A stretch of DNA of 64,000 nt. Origin: Pseudomonas fluorescens. GTDB taxonomy: Bacteria; Pseudomonadota; Gammaproteobacteria; Pseudomonadales; Pseudomonadaceae. Below are positions 49,762 through 58,907 of the stretch, one piece after another. Numbering within the stretch: the first letter of the stretch is position 1; each line of letters opens with the position of its first letter. The stretch spans positions 5,704,001-5,768,000 of the forward strand of contig NZ_CP008896.1 of the NCBI RefSeq assembly GCF_000730425.1, read 5' to 3'. Under the pieces are notes generated by a model. That model was not told where the DNA came from, searched no databases, and saw only the letters and a list, made by a program, of their open reading frames with translations. The position numbers and the translations under genes are program-made.

Positions 49762-51702
49762 ATGATTTGGGCCGTGCAACGACGATTTGCCAACCTTGGG
49801 CTGGCCAGGAAGCTGGCGTTGGGGTTTGCCTTGGTATTGCTGTTGACCGCCTTGGTAGCGGCGATTGGCGTGTGGTCCCTGCAAACCGTTGGCCAGCGTT
49901 TTGCGGGGCTCAAGGGCACGTCCTCGCTCAATGAGGGGCTGCTGAACGTGCGCTTGATCGAGCAGGCGTATGCATTGCGCACCGATGCCAAATCGGTAGA
50001 GGCCCTGCATGAACGGGTGGATAGCCTGGTGGCCGAAGCCCTGGCGCTCAATATGACCGAGGTCGAGCAGGCGCTGAATGCCTATCGCAAGGCGTTTGAT
50101 GAGTTTGTCGAGCTCACCCAGGCCAAGGACCTGGCGCTGGAAATGGCCAGTTGGTCGGTGTCCAGTGTCGCCAATAACCTTGATGTATTGCAGGCCGGCC
50201 TGGCCGACGACGGGGTTTATGGCCTCAAGGAAAGCCAGGGTAAGGAGGGGGCTGAATTTGTCGAGCAGGCCGGGCAGGTGGGGCAGGTCTCCCGGCTGAT
50301 GTTGCAGGCCATGAACGAAGCGCGGGTACGCCTCGACCAGAGCCGCAAGGGCGATGAGGACAGTACCGGGCAAGGCCGCATCGAACAGGCTGACCAGGCA
50401 CTGGCCCAGGCCGAACAACTGAAGACCCAGGTCAAGGATCCAGGCTATCAGACCGTGCTCAATGAAGTGGTCGGGCATATCGGCGCCTTCAGCGACAAGC
50501 TCACCGAATACACCGGCCTGCTGGCCCAGGAGAAGATTGTCTACCAGCAGTTGCATGAGCGGGCGGCGCAGGTGGTGTCGCAGGTTAACCAGGCCTATGC
50601 CGCGCAGGACCGGTCGATGCAGGTGCAGTTGGCCAAGAGCAGCCTGTTGATCATTGTTTCCTCGGCCCTGGCCTTGTTGGTCGGGGTGATTGCCGCGTGG
50701 CTGATTACCCGCTTGATCGTCATGCCGTTGCGCAGTGTGATTGCAGTGGCCCGGCAGATAGCCGCCGGCGATCTGCGTGGGCGGATGGACGTGAGTCGAC
50801 AGGACGAAATGGGCCAATTGATGCAGGCGATGCAGCAGATGGGCAGCGGGCTGGGTAGCATGGTCAGCGGACTGCAGGCGGGGATAGAGCAATTGGCCAG
50901 CTCGGCCCAGTCGTTATCCAGCGTGACCGAGCAGACCAATATCGAAGTCAGCAGGCAGAAAGAAGAAACCGAGCAGGTCGCCACCGCCATGAATCAGATG
51001 GCGGCTACGGTGCATGACGTGGCGCGCAATGCCGAACAAGCAGCACACGCGGCGCAGACTGCCGATAGTAAGGTCGACAGCGGCCAGCAGGTGGTGCGCC
51101 AGAGCTTGCAGCGTATCGAACTGCTGGCCAGTTCGGCGACATCCGCCAGTACCAGCATCGAGAGCCTGAGCGCCGAAATCCAGAACATCGGCAGTGTGTT
51201 GGAAGTGATCAAAAGCGTTGCCGAGCAGACCAATCTGTTAGCGCTCAACGCGGCCATCGAAGCCGCACGGGCCGGCGAGCAAGGGCGCGGCTTTGCCGTG
51301 GTGGCCGATGAAGTGCGCGCCCTGGCCAGGCGCACCCAGCGATCGACGGAGGAAATCGAGCGCTTGGTCAGCACCCTGCATAGTGCTGCGCACTCTTCAG
51401 TGCGGGATATCCAGCACAGTGGTGAGTTAGTGAAGCTGGCGGTCAGTGATGCCCTGGAAACCGAAAGTGCCTTGGGCAGCATCGCTGAGGCTGTCTCGCT
51501 GATCCAGCAGATGAACCAACAGATTGCGGCGGCGGCCGAGGAGCAGAGCTCAGTGGCCGAGGAGATCAACCGTAGCGTCACCGGCATTCGTGCGAGCGCC
51601 GATCAATCGGCGCTCAGCATGCAGGGTAACGCCGCGTCGAGTATCGAGTTGGCGCAACTGGGCGCGCAGCTCAAGGGGATGGTGGGGCATTTTCGCCTGT
51701 GA
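49762..51702 (+). CDS. methyl-accepting chemotaxis protein with HBM-type sensor
   Basis: The 646-residue receptor. Spans at about 19-40 and 293-315 enclose a helical periplasmic domain of about 250 residues, the size of the helical bimodular (HBM) sensors such as McpS, which bind TCA acids. HAMP and the signalling tip [20 protein letters not shown] follow. I take ATG 49762 (GAGG upstream) since the longer frame to 49663 is not hydrophobic. The ligand is not determined. Confidence 0.9.
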   Translation: MIWAVQRRFANLGLARKLALGFALVLLLTALVAAIGVWSLQTVGQRFAGLKGTSSLNEGLLNVRLIEQAYALRTDAKSVEALHERVDSLVAEALALNMTEVEQALNAYRKAFDEFVELTQAKDLALEMASWSVSSVANNLDVLQAGLADDGVYGLKESQGKEGAEFVEQAGQVGQVSRLMLQAMNEARVRLDQSRKGDEDSTGQGRIEQADQALAQAEQLKTQVKDPGYQTVLNEVVGHIGAFSDKLTEYTGLLAQEKIVYQQLHERAAQVVSQVNQAYAAQDRSMQVQLAKSSLLIIVSSALALLVGVIAAWLITRLIVMPLRSVIAVARQIAAGDLRGRMDVSRQDEMGQLMQAMQQMGSGLGSMVSGLQAGIEQLASSAQSLSSVTEQTNIEVSRQKEETEQVATAMNQMAATVHDVARNAEQAAHAAQTADSKVDSGQQVVRQSLQRIELLASSATSASTSIESLSAEIQNIGSVLEVIKSVAEQTNLLALNAAIEAARAGEQGRGFAVVADEVRALARRTQRSTEEIERLVSTLHSAAHSSVRDIQHSGELVKLAVSDALETESALGSIAEAVSLIQQMNQQIAAAAEEQSSVAEEINRSVTGIRASADQSALSMQGNAASSIELAQLGAQLKGMVGHFRL

Positions 51703-51798
51703 CCAACAGGTAGCGCCTACAGCCCGCCTGACGTGGCAGTGTTGGCAGATACATCGTCATCGCCCGCGAGCCGGCGATGACGGATTGGTATGAGGCGG

Positions 51799-52569
51799 TC
51801 AATCGTAAATGACTTTCTTTTTCCATTCGGCATCGGCGTCATCGGCTTTCAAGCCTTCGGTCAGTTCATTGACCTCTTCTGCGGTTTGCTGGCTATTGGT
51901 CAGCACCATGGAGTTGGCGCGTGCCAATTGTTTCTCCAGCAGTTGCAAGTGCTGGCTGTAGGTTGCTGGCTCCGGCTGCTTGCGCAGGTACTGAACGCCG
52001 CGTTCAAACGCCAGGCGCGCCTGGCCGGGTTGGGACTGCTGTAAAGCGTGCTGGCCCAGGTTGTTGAAGAACTCGATGTGCAGCAACACCAACAGGTGAC
52101 GGATTTCGCGGATCCAGTGCTTGGCCTCATTGGTGGGCAAAAAGCCGTCCTGAGCCGCGCGGGTGACCTGACCGTGCAGGGCTTCCAACAAAAAGCGCAC
52201 ATCCTTGGCCTTGGCTTCGGTCTGGATCGGCCCCGGGGGATTGTTCACCGGGATCGATTCGCCCTGGCCCACCAGCGCTTCGAGCTCGGCAATACGTGCC
52301 TTGATGGTTGCACTGGATTTATTGAGGTGGAGCATGCGTTGGTTGACGTTCAGTTCCAGGCGGGTTAGCAGCAGCTTGAGCTGTGGCGTCATCAGCTGGC
52401 CGGGGAACGTCTCGGTGATCTCGCCACAGCGGCGCAGTCGATCATTGAGCTCAATCTGGGCCCGGGCTTTTTCCAGTTTGTTGTTTTCCACCACGTGGTT
52501 CATGTAGCCAATGGCGATCAGTATTACAATCCCGGCTATTACCAGCAGGGTGATCATGAGTGGTGTCAC
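51799..52569 (-). CDS. membrane-anchored helical protein of unknown function
   Basis: The 256-residue product has one N-terminal span (about 5-22, ITLLVIAGIVILIAIGY) and then a mostly helical, charged body with probable coiled coil at 25-105. The start is a GTG at 52569 with AGAGG eight bases away; ATG 52557 is an alternative. I do not recognise a family. Similar hypothetical proteins next to tRNA genes are known in pseudomonads, but no role is known. Confidence 0.7.
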   Translation of the reverse strand: MTPLMITLLVIAGIVILIAIGYMNHVVENNKLEKARAQIELNDRLRRCGEITETFPGQLMTPQLKLLLTRLELNVNQRMLHLNKSSATIKARIAELEALVGQGESIPVNNPPGPIQTEAKAKDVRFLLEALHGQVTRAAQDGFLPTNEAKHWIREIRHLLVLLHIEFFNNLGQHALQQSQPGQARLAFERGVQYLRKQPEPATYSQHLQLLEKQLARANSMVLTNSQQTAEEVNELTEGLKADDADAEWKKKVIYD

Positions 52570-52837
52570 CGGTGTGACCTCTTTATGGGATGTGCGTTGA
52601 AGTGTAGTGATTGGCGCATGCGGCGGATAGGACTCTTCGACGAGATGAGTCAGTGCTTTCGCCTATATAATAGAGGCGTCACCTGAGTAGATGCACATTG
52701 CCATCATTTGCGGGCCGGAACTATAACGTCTTGTCGGGCGCCAGAATATAGGCGCCAAAGCCTGGACGCAGAGAAACCCGCGCAGGGCCTCTAAAGCGCT
52801 GCGAAGTCATTGATTTAAATAAATTTATCCTTGGGGG

Positions 52838-52866
52838 TTGACGACCTTTCAATCCATCCATAGAAT
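52838..52866 (+). promoter_or_regulatory. strong stable-RNA promoter of the tRNA operon
   Basis: TTGACG (52838-52843), exactly 17 bases, TAGAAT (52861-52866), then a GC-only discriminator GCGCGCC. An AT-rich tract (52811-52827) sits where an UP element would be. The GC discriminator is typical of promoters shut down by ppGpp. The rest of the 359-bp gap (52570-52928) holds a short GGCGCC/GGCGCC hairpin (52737-52756) and a lone TATAAT at 52666, with no gene. Confidence 0.8.
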
Positions 52867-52928
52867 GCGCGCCACTTACAGCGTAAAGCACACAGCGAAA
52901 CGCGGTAGGGAGTGAATGTTGTACGTGT

Positions 52929-53004
52929 GTCCCCTTCGTCTAGTGGCCTAGGACACCGCCCTTTCACGGCGGTAACAGGGGTTCGAGTCCCCTAGGGGAC
53001 GCCA
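52929..53004 (+). tRNA. tRNA-Glu (TTC), copy 1
   Basis: 76 bases. GTCCCCT/AGGGGAC acceptor stem, anticodon loop CTTTCAC (TTC), GGTTCGAGTCC T-arm and encoded CCA. Confidence 0.98.
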
Positions 53005-53006
53005 TT

Positions 53007-53082
<76 letters not shown>

Positions 53083-53186
53083 TTTTTAAACAGTGTGGCT
53101 TTCGGGCGGCACTGAGTGAAACCAGGACCAAGTCTTCGGATAAGGGTCTGGGCACTGGAATACACACCATGTGTTTCAGTTAGCGT

Positions 53187-53262
53187 GTCCCCTTCGTCTA
53201 GTGGCCTAGGACACCGCCCTTTCACGGCGGTAACAGGGGTTCGAGTCCCCTAGGGGACGCCA
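53187..53262 (+). tRNA. tRNA-Glu (TTC), copy 2
   Basis: Identical to copy 1, after a 104-bp spacer with no feature I recognise. Confidence 0.98.
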
Positions 53263-53265
53263 TTT

Positions 53266-53341
<76 letters not shown>

Positions 53342-53350
53342 TATTCAATA

Positions 53351-53385
53351 AAAACGCCGCTCAGTGATGAGCGGCGTTTTTGTTT
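53351..53385 (+). terminator. Rho-independent terminator of the tRNA operon
   Basis: AAAACGCCGCTCA and TGAGCGGCGTTTT form a 13-base perfect stem followed by TGTTTG. The 232 bp after it hold no gene or motif I recognise. Confidence 0.93.
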
Positions 53386-53617
53386 GTCTGCGATTTGTGG
53401 CTGGCGGGTCGAGACGCTTGTTCAGCCTTTCGGCAATGGTTTGATATCACCCATGCGCTTTCGCCCGGATAAGCCTCTGCCTTATGGGAGGCCGCGTCTC
53501 ACTGGTGAGTATTCTCATGTAGCTGGTCGGGAGGGGATTATGGCCGGCCGTATGTGTGGCCACTTTGTTGTGGCGGCCTGCGGGCCTATCAAGTCATCAC
53601 AGCCAATGGGAAGTATC

Positions 53618-54232
53618 ATGAAAAATGTTAGCGAATTGATCGAAAGCCGAATTTCAGCTAATGCGTTCGATGCCAGTCGTGCGCTTTCGGATGAGCAAAT
53701 CGAAAAGCTGGTTCGTCTAGCCACGTTGGCACCTTCATCATTCAATGCGCAAAACTGGAAAGTAATTGCCGTGCGCACGCCGGAGGCCAAGCAGCGCCTG
53801 AAAAAAGTTGCTTATGACCAGCCAAAAATCGCCGATGCCTCTGTCACTTTTATCATTTGCGGGACGTTGGCCCCCCATGAAGGCTTGCCAGAAGCCCTGC
53901 TGCCATCTCTTGAGAAAGGCATTATCGAACGCACGGTCTTCGATACCTGGGTTGCAATGGCCAATGGCATGTACGAAGGCAATGAAGTGTTCCAGCGAGA
54001 TGAGGCCATTCGCTCGGCATCACTGTGTGCAATGACCTTGATGCTGGCTGCACAGGGGCAAGGATTGGCTTCGGGCCCGATGATTGGCTTTGATTCGGCC
54101 GGGGTTTCCCGTGAATTCCAACTGACCTCTTCTGAGGTGCCTGTGATGTTGGTGGCTGTCGGATATGCGCTGGCGCAAAACTGGCCACAAAAACCGCGCA
54201 AGGCACTCAAGCAGGTGCTGACGCTCGTTTAA
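53618..54232 (+). CDS. nitroreductase-family flavoprotein
   Basis: The 204-residue FMN protein has the nitroreductase text LATLAPSSFNAQNWKVIAV near the N-terminus and GLASGPMIGFD late. Members reduce nitroaromatics, quinones or enones with NAD(P)H. The open frame extends far upstream, but ATG 53618 (GGGAAG upstream) begins the fold. Its stop overlaps by three bases the stop of the convergent LysR gene. Confidence 0.88.
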   Translation: MKNVSELIESRISANAFDASRALSDEQIEKLVRLATLAPSSFNAQNWKVIAVRTPEAKQRLKKVAYDQPKIADASVTFIICGTLAPHEGLPEALLPSLEKGIIERTVFDTWVAMANGMYEGNEVFQRDEAIRSASLCAMTLMLAAQGQGLASGPMIGFDSAGVSREFQLTSSEVPVMLVAVGYALAQNWPQKPRKALKQVLTLV

Positions 54233-55170
54233 CAGCTGATACGCTCACGGGTTGTTGACTCCGCCTGTGGGCGTGTGACAAGTGATACGAGGGCCGAAGG
54301 GCGCCAATGCTGCAAATACTCCTGACAGAAGTCCAGATAGACGCGCACCAGACGAGAAGGATGGCGGTGTGATTGATAGAGCAAATGCACGGGGGTCTCC
54401 GGCATTGGGTAGTTGTCCAGCACTGCCCGCAGGCGGCCTTCTTCAATGGCCTGGACTGCCAGAAAGGGAGGGAGCTCGGTAATGCAGTCGCCATTCAGTG
54501 CGCAGTTGCGCAGGTGCAGGTAGTTATTTGTCGTAACGATGGCAGTAGGTTCGAGGGTCTGGTTACCCAGGGTCCACAGGCTGCGCGTATTGGAATCCTT
54601 TGACCAGGTTGCACAGGGGAACCTGAGCAGGTCGTCCGGTGTATGAGGCTCACCCAGTCGCTCAAGCAGCGTCGGGCTGGCAACGAGCTTATGTCGGAAG
54701 TTAATCATGTGGCGTGCGATCAAAGTGTCTTGTTCGATGGCGCCGACGCGAAGCGCGACATCAATACCTTCGGCAATAAGGTCCGTGCGCTGCTCTGTAA
54801 AGTAAACCGCAAGTTCTATTTGCGGATAACGCCGTTGAAAGTCGCACAGCAATTGCCCCCAGGGCTCGAATGCGACCGGAAGTGCCACTCTCAAGCGGCC
54901 CCTGAGTGCATCCTGGTCACTGATCAAGGCCGACTTTCCTTGTGCGAAGGCTTCTATGCCGCGGCTCGCATACTCATAGAGCTTTTCTCCGGCCAGGGTC
55001 AACTTGGTGCCTCGCATGGAGCGATGCAATAGCTGCACATTCAACTCATGTTCCAGCTCGCGAATACGCCGACTCAAGGTTTGCAGTGGAATGTCCATAT
55101 GGAGGGCGGCAGCTGACAGGCTTCCCATCTGGGAGACAGCCACGAACATTTGTATCGCGTTGAGATCCAT
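54229..55170 (-). CDS. LysR-family regulator (paralog 1)
   Basis: The 313-residue regulator has an N-terminal winged helix (MDLNAIQMFVAVSQMGSLSAAALHMDIPLQTLSRRIRELE) and a LysR effector domain (about 90-300; GRLRVALPVAFEPWGQLL). AGAGGTGA precedes ATG 55170. It clearly resembles two other LysR genes in this window (55295 and 63004) but is the most diverged of the three. The target is unknown; the nitroreductase gene convergent to it is less likely than the cluster at 56-63 kb. Confidence 0.9.
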   Translation of the reverse strand: MDLNAIQMFVAVSQMGSLSAAALHMDIPLQTLSRRIRELEHELNVQLLHRSMRGTKLTLAGEKLYEYASRGIEAFAQGKSALISDQDALRGRLRVALPVAFEPWGQLLCDFQRRYPQIELAVYFTEQRTDLIAEGIDVALRVGAIEQDTLIARHMINFRHKLVASPTLLERLGEPHTPDDLLRFPCATWSKDSNTRSLWTLGNQTLEPTAIVTTNNYLHLRNCALNGDCITELPPFLAVQAIEEGRLRAVLDNYPMPETPVHLLYQSHRHPSRLVRVYLDFCQEYLQHWRPSALVSLVTRPQAESTTRERISC

Positions 55171-55294
55171 CGTCACCTCTTTTGTAGTTATCTGAGGTCT
55201 TGACCATGGCAGTGGGTGATCGTTGCATGGTGCTGGCTGAAAAACATCAACACTTTCAGGCTTTCCACTGTGCCCTGGCTTGGGAAACAAGTGG

Positions 55295-56161
55295 CTACAT
55301 AAGGCGTTTTATATGCTGTTGGGCAAAGTCCAGATAAGTTCGCACAAGACTGGACGGGTGCCGGTGCGACGGGTAGAGCAGGTTGATCTCCATTTCCGGG
55401 AGTGGATGTTTCTCCAGGAGCGTGACCAATTGATTGTTCCCTATCGCCTCTAGGGCCATGAACGGCGGCAGCTCGGTGACCAGGTCCCCGGCCAATGCCC
55501 GGGTGCGTAAATGAGCGTAATCGTTGGTCGCTATTATGGGGTCGGGTTTGAAGGTCTCCTCGCCCAGATGCCACGTGGTGGAAGCCTCCTGGCTCCAGAC
55601 TCCACAGGGATAGTTGCGTAAGTGCGCGACTTTGTTCGGTACACCTAAACGTGCCAGCAGGGTGGGAGATGCGACCAGAAGGTGGCGGTAGGTCAGCATG
55701 CGTCTAGCCACCATTGAATCGTGAGTAATAGGTCCGATCCGCATGACGACATCAATGCCATCCTCGATCAAGTCAATACGCCTGTCGCTCGTATAGACCT
55801 GTAGCTGTATGTCCGGATAGTGCCGCTGAAACGCCGACAGCACCTCCCACCACGGTTCGAATGAAGGGGGGAGCGAAAGCCGTAAACGCCCTCTGAGCTG
55901 CGTCTGGTCGCTGATCAGGGCGCGCTCGCCATCGACCAGCATTTCAAGTCCTCGGCTGGCATGTTCATACAGGCGTGTACCTGCGTCAGTGAGGCGCGTG
56001 CCGTGTACCGAGCGTTCCAGCAGTTGCACTTGCAGCACGCGCTCCAGTTCTCTGATTCGCCGGCTGAGTGTCGCGAGCGGAATTTCCAGGCGCTCGGCGG
56101 CGGCCGTGAAACTGCCACATTTGGCAGTGGCGACAAACATCCGTATGGCATTAAGGTCCAT
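55295..56161 (-). CDS. LysR-family regulator (paralog 2)
   Basis: The 288-residue regulator starts MDLNAIRMFVATAKCGSFTA and carries SRRIRELERVLQVQLLERS and GRLRLSLPPSFEPWWEVLS. It is strongly similar to paralog 3 at 63004, including YPDIQLQV, PCGVWSQ, TNDYAHL and ELPPFMALE. It is transcribed in the same direction as paralog 1 and the NTF2-like gene upstream, away from the decarboxylase operon. Confidence 0.92.
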   Translation of the reverse strand: MDLNAIRMFVATAKCGSFTAAAERLEIPLATLSRRIRELERVLQVQLLERSVHGTRLTDAGTRLYEHASRGLEMLVDGERALISDQTQLRGRLRLSLPPSFEPWWEVLSAFQRHYPDIQLQVYTSDRRIDLIEDGIDVVMRIGPITHDSMVARRMLTYRHLLVASPTLLARLGVPNKVAHLRNYPCGVWSQEASTTWHLGEETFKPDPIIATNDYAHLRTRALAGDLVTELPPFMALEAIGNNQLVTLLEKHPLPEMEINLLYPSHRHPSSLVRTYLDFAQQHIKRLM

Positions 56162-56325
56162 GGCGCTACTTCTATTCTCTGAGTGCAGTCTCGACCGTAA
56201 AGACGTTGTTTGCTGTGGGCACAGCTAAGGGCTGTGCCAGGAGGGCAGTTAAAAAGGGGGGATTTTCAAACGGGGTGTGATGGTCAAGTCATACCCCGGT
56301 ATCGCGCTTGGGTGTTATGTACTAA

Positions 56326-56856
56326 TCAACCTTCGCCCTGTACGGGATCAGTGTTGAATGTATACAAGACAATCTTCCAGCCCTGGCTGGTTTTATTGAG
56401 GATGAACACTTCGCGGTTCAGGTCAATGACGGGCTTGTCGTTCTCCATCACGGTTGCTCCTTTGTGGTGATGTGTGCGGATGACCGCGGCATCGCCATAC
56501 AGATTAATTGCGTCGTAGGCGAACACTGTTTTGAATTTGGCTATTTTAAATAATGCATCATAGCCTTCGGTCTTTTGCTGGACGGTCGTGTAAGTACGCT
56601 TGTTATTCCACTCTGCAACGCTATCGGCCGCAAACAGACTAACTATTTTCTTGGTATTACCTTCGTTGAGTGCCTGTTCATATTGGCGCACGACGTTATA
56701 GGCTTCTTGTTGCACGCTCTTTATTTTGGGATCGCTGGAGAAGGGCGGCGCACCATTGTCTTCTGCTGCTGTCGCACTGGCGGCAGCAAAGAGGCTAAGG
56801 ACGCCGGTCATGGCCAGTGTAAGGAGCGGTGTACGAATCAGGCTTGTTGTTTTCAT
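56326..56856 (-). CDS. exported NTF2-like (SnoaL/DUF4440) protein 1
   Basis: The 176-residue product has a signal peptide (to about residue 33, LAMTGVLSLFAAASATA) and a mature NTF2-like fold (YEQALNEGNTKKIVSLFAADSVAEW, YDAINLYGDAAVIRTHHH, GWKIVLYTFN). AGAGGG is five bases before ATG 56856. NTF2-like proteins include isomerases, cyclases and binding proteins. It faces away from the decarboxylase operon, and that operon holds a second exported NTF2-like gene. The coding sequence is visibly AT-richer than the rest of the window. Confidence 0.85.
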   Translation of the reverse strand: MKTTSLIRTPLLTLAMTGVLSLFAAASATAAEDNGAPPFSSDPKIKSVQQEAYNVVRQYEQALNEGNTKKIVSLFAADSVAEWNNKRTYTTVQQKTEGYDALFKIAKFKTVFAYDAINLYGDAAVIRTHHHKGATVMENDKPVIDLNREVFILNKTSQGWKIVLYTFNTDPVQGEG

Positions 56857-57145
56857 GTTTCCCTCTGTTTGTCTCTCGTGCGATCTATGTCGTGAAAAAG
56901 TAATGTACGCCTTTGACCTGTTGCGCACGGGCCTGCTCAATACACTACTTGTTGCCGGCGACAGTCAGGATTTGCTGTGTCGCTGGTTGCGGTATCCTGC
57001 CTTACTTCTATCTTTTGATGAACTGTCAGGAATGATAGGGAGCCATCTATAAATGAGAGGCTGTTGTTTTCATGATGCCGAGGGTTTTCGGTATTAAGGT
57101 TGTTCGTCACGTTGAGGTTGTGTCGTCGTCATAACCTCCCATAGG

Positions 57146-57162
57146 TGAGAGTCGATATCTCA
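57146..57162 (+). promoter_or_regulatory. candidate LysR box in the divergent control region
   Basis: TGAGA-N7-TCTCA is a 17-base dyad of the size LysR proteins bind, 150 bp before the decarboxylase gene, within the 455-bp divergent gap (56857-57311). A looser AACCTC...GAGGGGTT repeat surrounds it. No clear -35/-10 pair was seen, and nothing else was recognised in the gap. Confidence 0.4.
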
Positions 57163-57311
57163 TTTTGAGGGGTTAACACTGGTTGTTGATTGCTGGATAT
57201 TGATTTCAACGCTGTTAGGCAAGCCACTATTAGCGTCGCCGATGTTCTAGGGGCGATAGAGGGTTGTTCTGCGCCGTGAGTACATGCGGTTTCTCATACA
57301 GGGGTGAAGTG

Positions 57312-58304
57312 ATGAACGGTAAAATAGTTCTAGAAGAACATGTAAGTTCCGAACTGAATAACAGTGTGTGGGATTCAGCGGGAGAGACGGCGAGAAACGG
57401 TAAGGCTTATATGGACGACGTTGAGTGGCGCTTGCTCGACAGCGATCGTCGAGTAGAAGAGATGGAGCAGAACGGCATAGATATTTCCATCATTTCTCTG
57501 ACGTCTCCCGGCGCCCAGGGCATTCTCGATACTAAAAAAGCCGTCGACTTTGCCCGACAGACCAATGACTACATTCGCGAACGCTTTGTGGATAAACATC
57601 CTTCGCGTTTAAAAGCGTTTGCCACTGTTGCGCTTCAGTCACCTGCTGACGCTGCGGACGAACTAGAGCGGGCAGTCAATGACTTGGGATTTGTCGGGGC
57701 ATTGATCAACGGCTACACCAATATTGGGAATGCCGACAGCGCCCAGTACTTGGATGAGTCGCCGGTCTGGGAGTTCTGGGAGCGTGTCGCGGCATTGAAT
57801 GTTCCTGTCTACCTGCACCCGCGAGAGCCATTGCCCAGCCAACGCCGCATTTATGATGGTTATCCGTCTCTCGTTGGTTCAGCCTGGGGGTTTGCCCATG
57901 AAACGGCTACCCATGCGATTCGCTTGATGCTCAGTGGGCTTTTCGATAAGTACCCTAATCTCACTATTATTCTGGGGCATTTGGGGGAAGGTTTACCGCT
58001 GATGCTGCCACGGTTGCAGCATCGCTTGAACATGCAGCGTGAAGGCGTGGGACTTGGCAGTGCCAAACAGACAGTCGGGCATTACTTGTCTAACAATTTT
58101 TATTTGACCACCGCCGGGCACTTTCACACCAAAGGCTTGTTGGACTCTATCAGTGAAGTGGGCGTAGACCGGATGCTGTTTTCCGCAGATTACCCCTATG
58201 AAAGCATGAAGACTGCCAGCACTTGGTTTGATAATGCGCTGATCAGCGATAACGACCGGATCAAGATCGGTCGTGAGAATGCGCTCAGATTGTTTGCGCT
58301 GTAA
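57312..58304 (+). CDS. gamma-resorcylate-decarboxylase-like amidohydrolase
   Basis: The 330-residue protein is close in length and motif order to 2,6-dihydroxybenzoate decarboxylase and 6-methylsalicylate/orsellinate-type decarboxylases. Metal and catalytic residues line up: Glu8 and His10 (KIVLEEH), DSAG (21-24), His169 (YLHPREPLP), His223 (LGHLGEGLP) and Asp293 (FSADYPYE). It should be a cytosolic metal-dependent non-oxidative decarboxylase of a phenolic acid, possibly reversible. GGGTGAAG lies before ATG 57312. First gene of a five-gene operon. Confidence 0.85.
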   Translation: MNGKIVLEEHVSSELNNSVWDSAGETARNGKAYMDDVEWRLLDSDRRVEEMEQNGIDISIISLTSPGAQGILDTKKAVDFARQTNDYIRERFVDKHPSRLKAFATVALQSPADAADELERAVNDLGFVGALINGYTNIGNADSAQYLDESPVWEFWERVAALNVPVYLHPREPLPSQRRIYDGYPSLVGSAWGFAHETATHAIRLMLSGLFDKYPNLTIILGHLGEGLPLMLPRLQHRLNMQREGVGLGSAKQTVGHYLSNNFYLTTAGHFHTKGLLDSISEVGVDRMLFSADYPYESMKTASTWFDNALISDNDRIKIGRENALRLFAL

Positions 58305-58364
58305 GAAATCATAAGTTTTGATACAGGCAGGGATACATCTCGGCCTGGCGGCGGAGGTGTTTTC

Positions 58365-58886
58365 GTGTTGAACGTATTAGCTTTTAAAAACATTCGTTTC
58401 TGGGTATTAGTGATTGGACTGGGGGGCGGCCTGGTGCCGCTGGCCAATGCGGATTCGCCCAGTGGTGACGGCCGTGCGGAAATAAATGGTGCACAACACT
58501 CGATCACGTTGCTGATCAATCAGTTTGTTGACGGCTGGAACAGGCATGACGCGAAAAAACTCAGTGAGCTTTTTGCCGAAGATGGCGACTTTATCGGTAT
58601 TACGGGAAGTAAATGGGATAACCCGCAGAAGATCTATCAAGTACACAGTGAGTTATTCAAAGGGCGCTATGACAAAAGTGTCTATGCCGTCAGCGGCGTG
58701 CCGGAAATAAATCTTGTCAGCACGAATGTTGCAATTGTGCACTGGCGCTGGAGCATAAAAGATGTTCGAGATACCAAGGGGCAAGTGATGCCGCCCTATG
58801 AGGGGATATTTACTTGGGTCTTGGTAAAAAACAATTCCGGTTGGAAAGTACGCTCGGCGCAAAATAATACGATTACCCAGTCCTAA
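58365..58886 (+). CDS. exported NTF2-like (SgcJ/EcaC-type) protein 2
   Basis: The 173-residue protein starts at GTG with GGAGG seven bases upstream. It has a membrane-type signal (about 12-29) and a mature NTF2-like fold (QFVDGWNRHDAKKLSELFAEDGDFIGITG, VAIVHWRWSI). It is only weakly similar to the NTF2-like protein at 56326. It sits 60 bp after the decarboxylase gene and 21 bp before the GMC gene. Function unknown; a binding or isomerase role on the pathway compound is possible. Confidence 0.85.
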   Translation: MLNVLAFKNIRFWVLVIGLGGGLVPLANADSPSGDGRAEINGAQHSITLLINQFVDGWNRHDAKKLSELFAEDGDFIGITGSKWDNPQKIYQVHSELFKGRYDKSVYAVSGVPEINLVSTNVAIVHWRWSIKDVRDTKGQVMPPYEGIFTWVLVKNNSGWKVRSAQNNTITQS

Positions 58887-58907
58887 TAACAGCACGGGAG
58901 AACTAAC

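Noticed and set aside
52666..52671. TATAAT as a second tRNA promoter
   Set aside because: No -35 at a usable distance; the promoter at 52838 is far better.
53386..53617. In-frame extension of the nitroreductase gene back to the tRNA
   Set aside because: It begins inside tRNA-Gly and its terminator; the protein fold starts at 53618.
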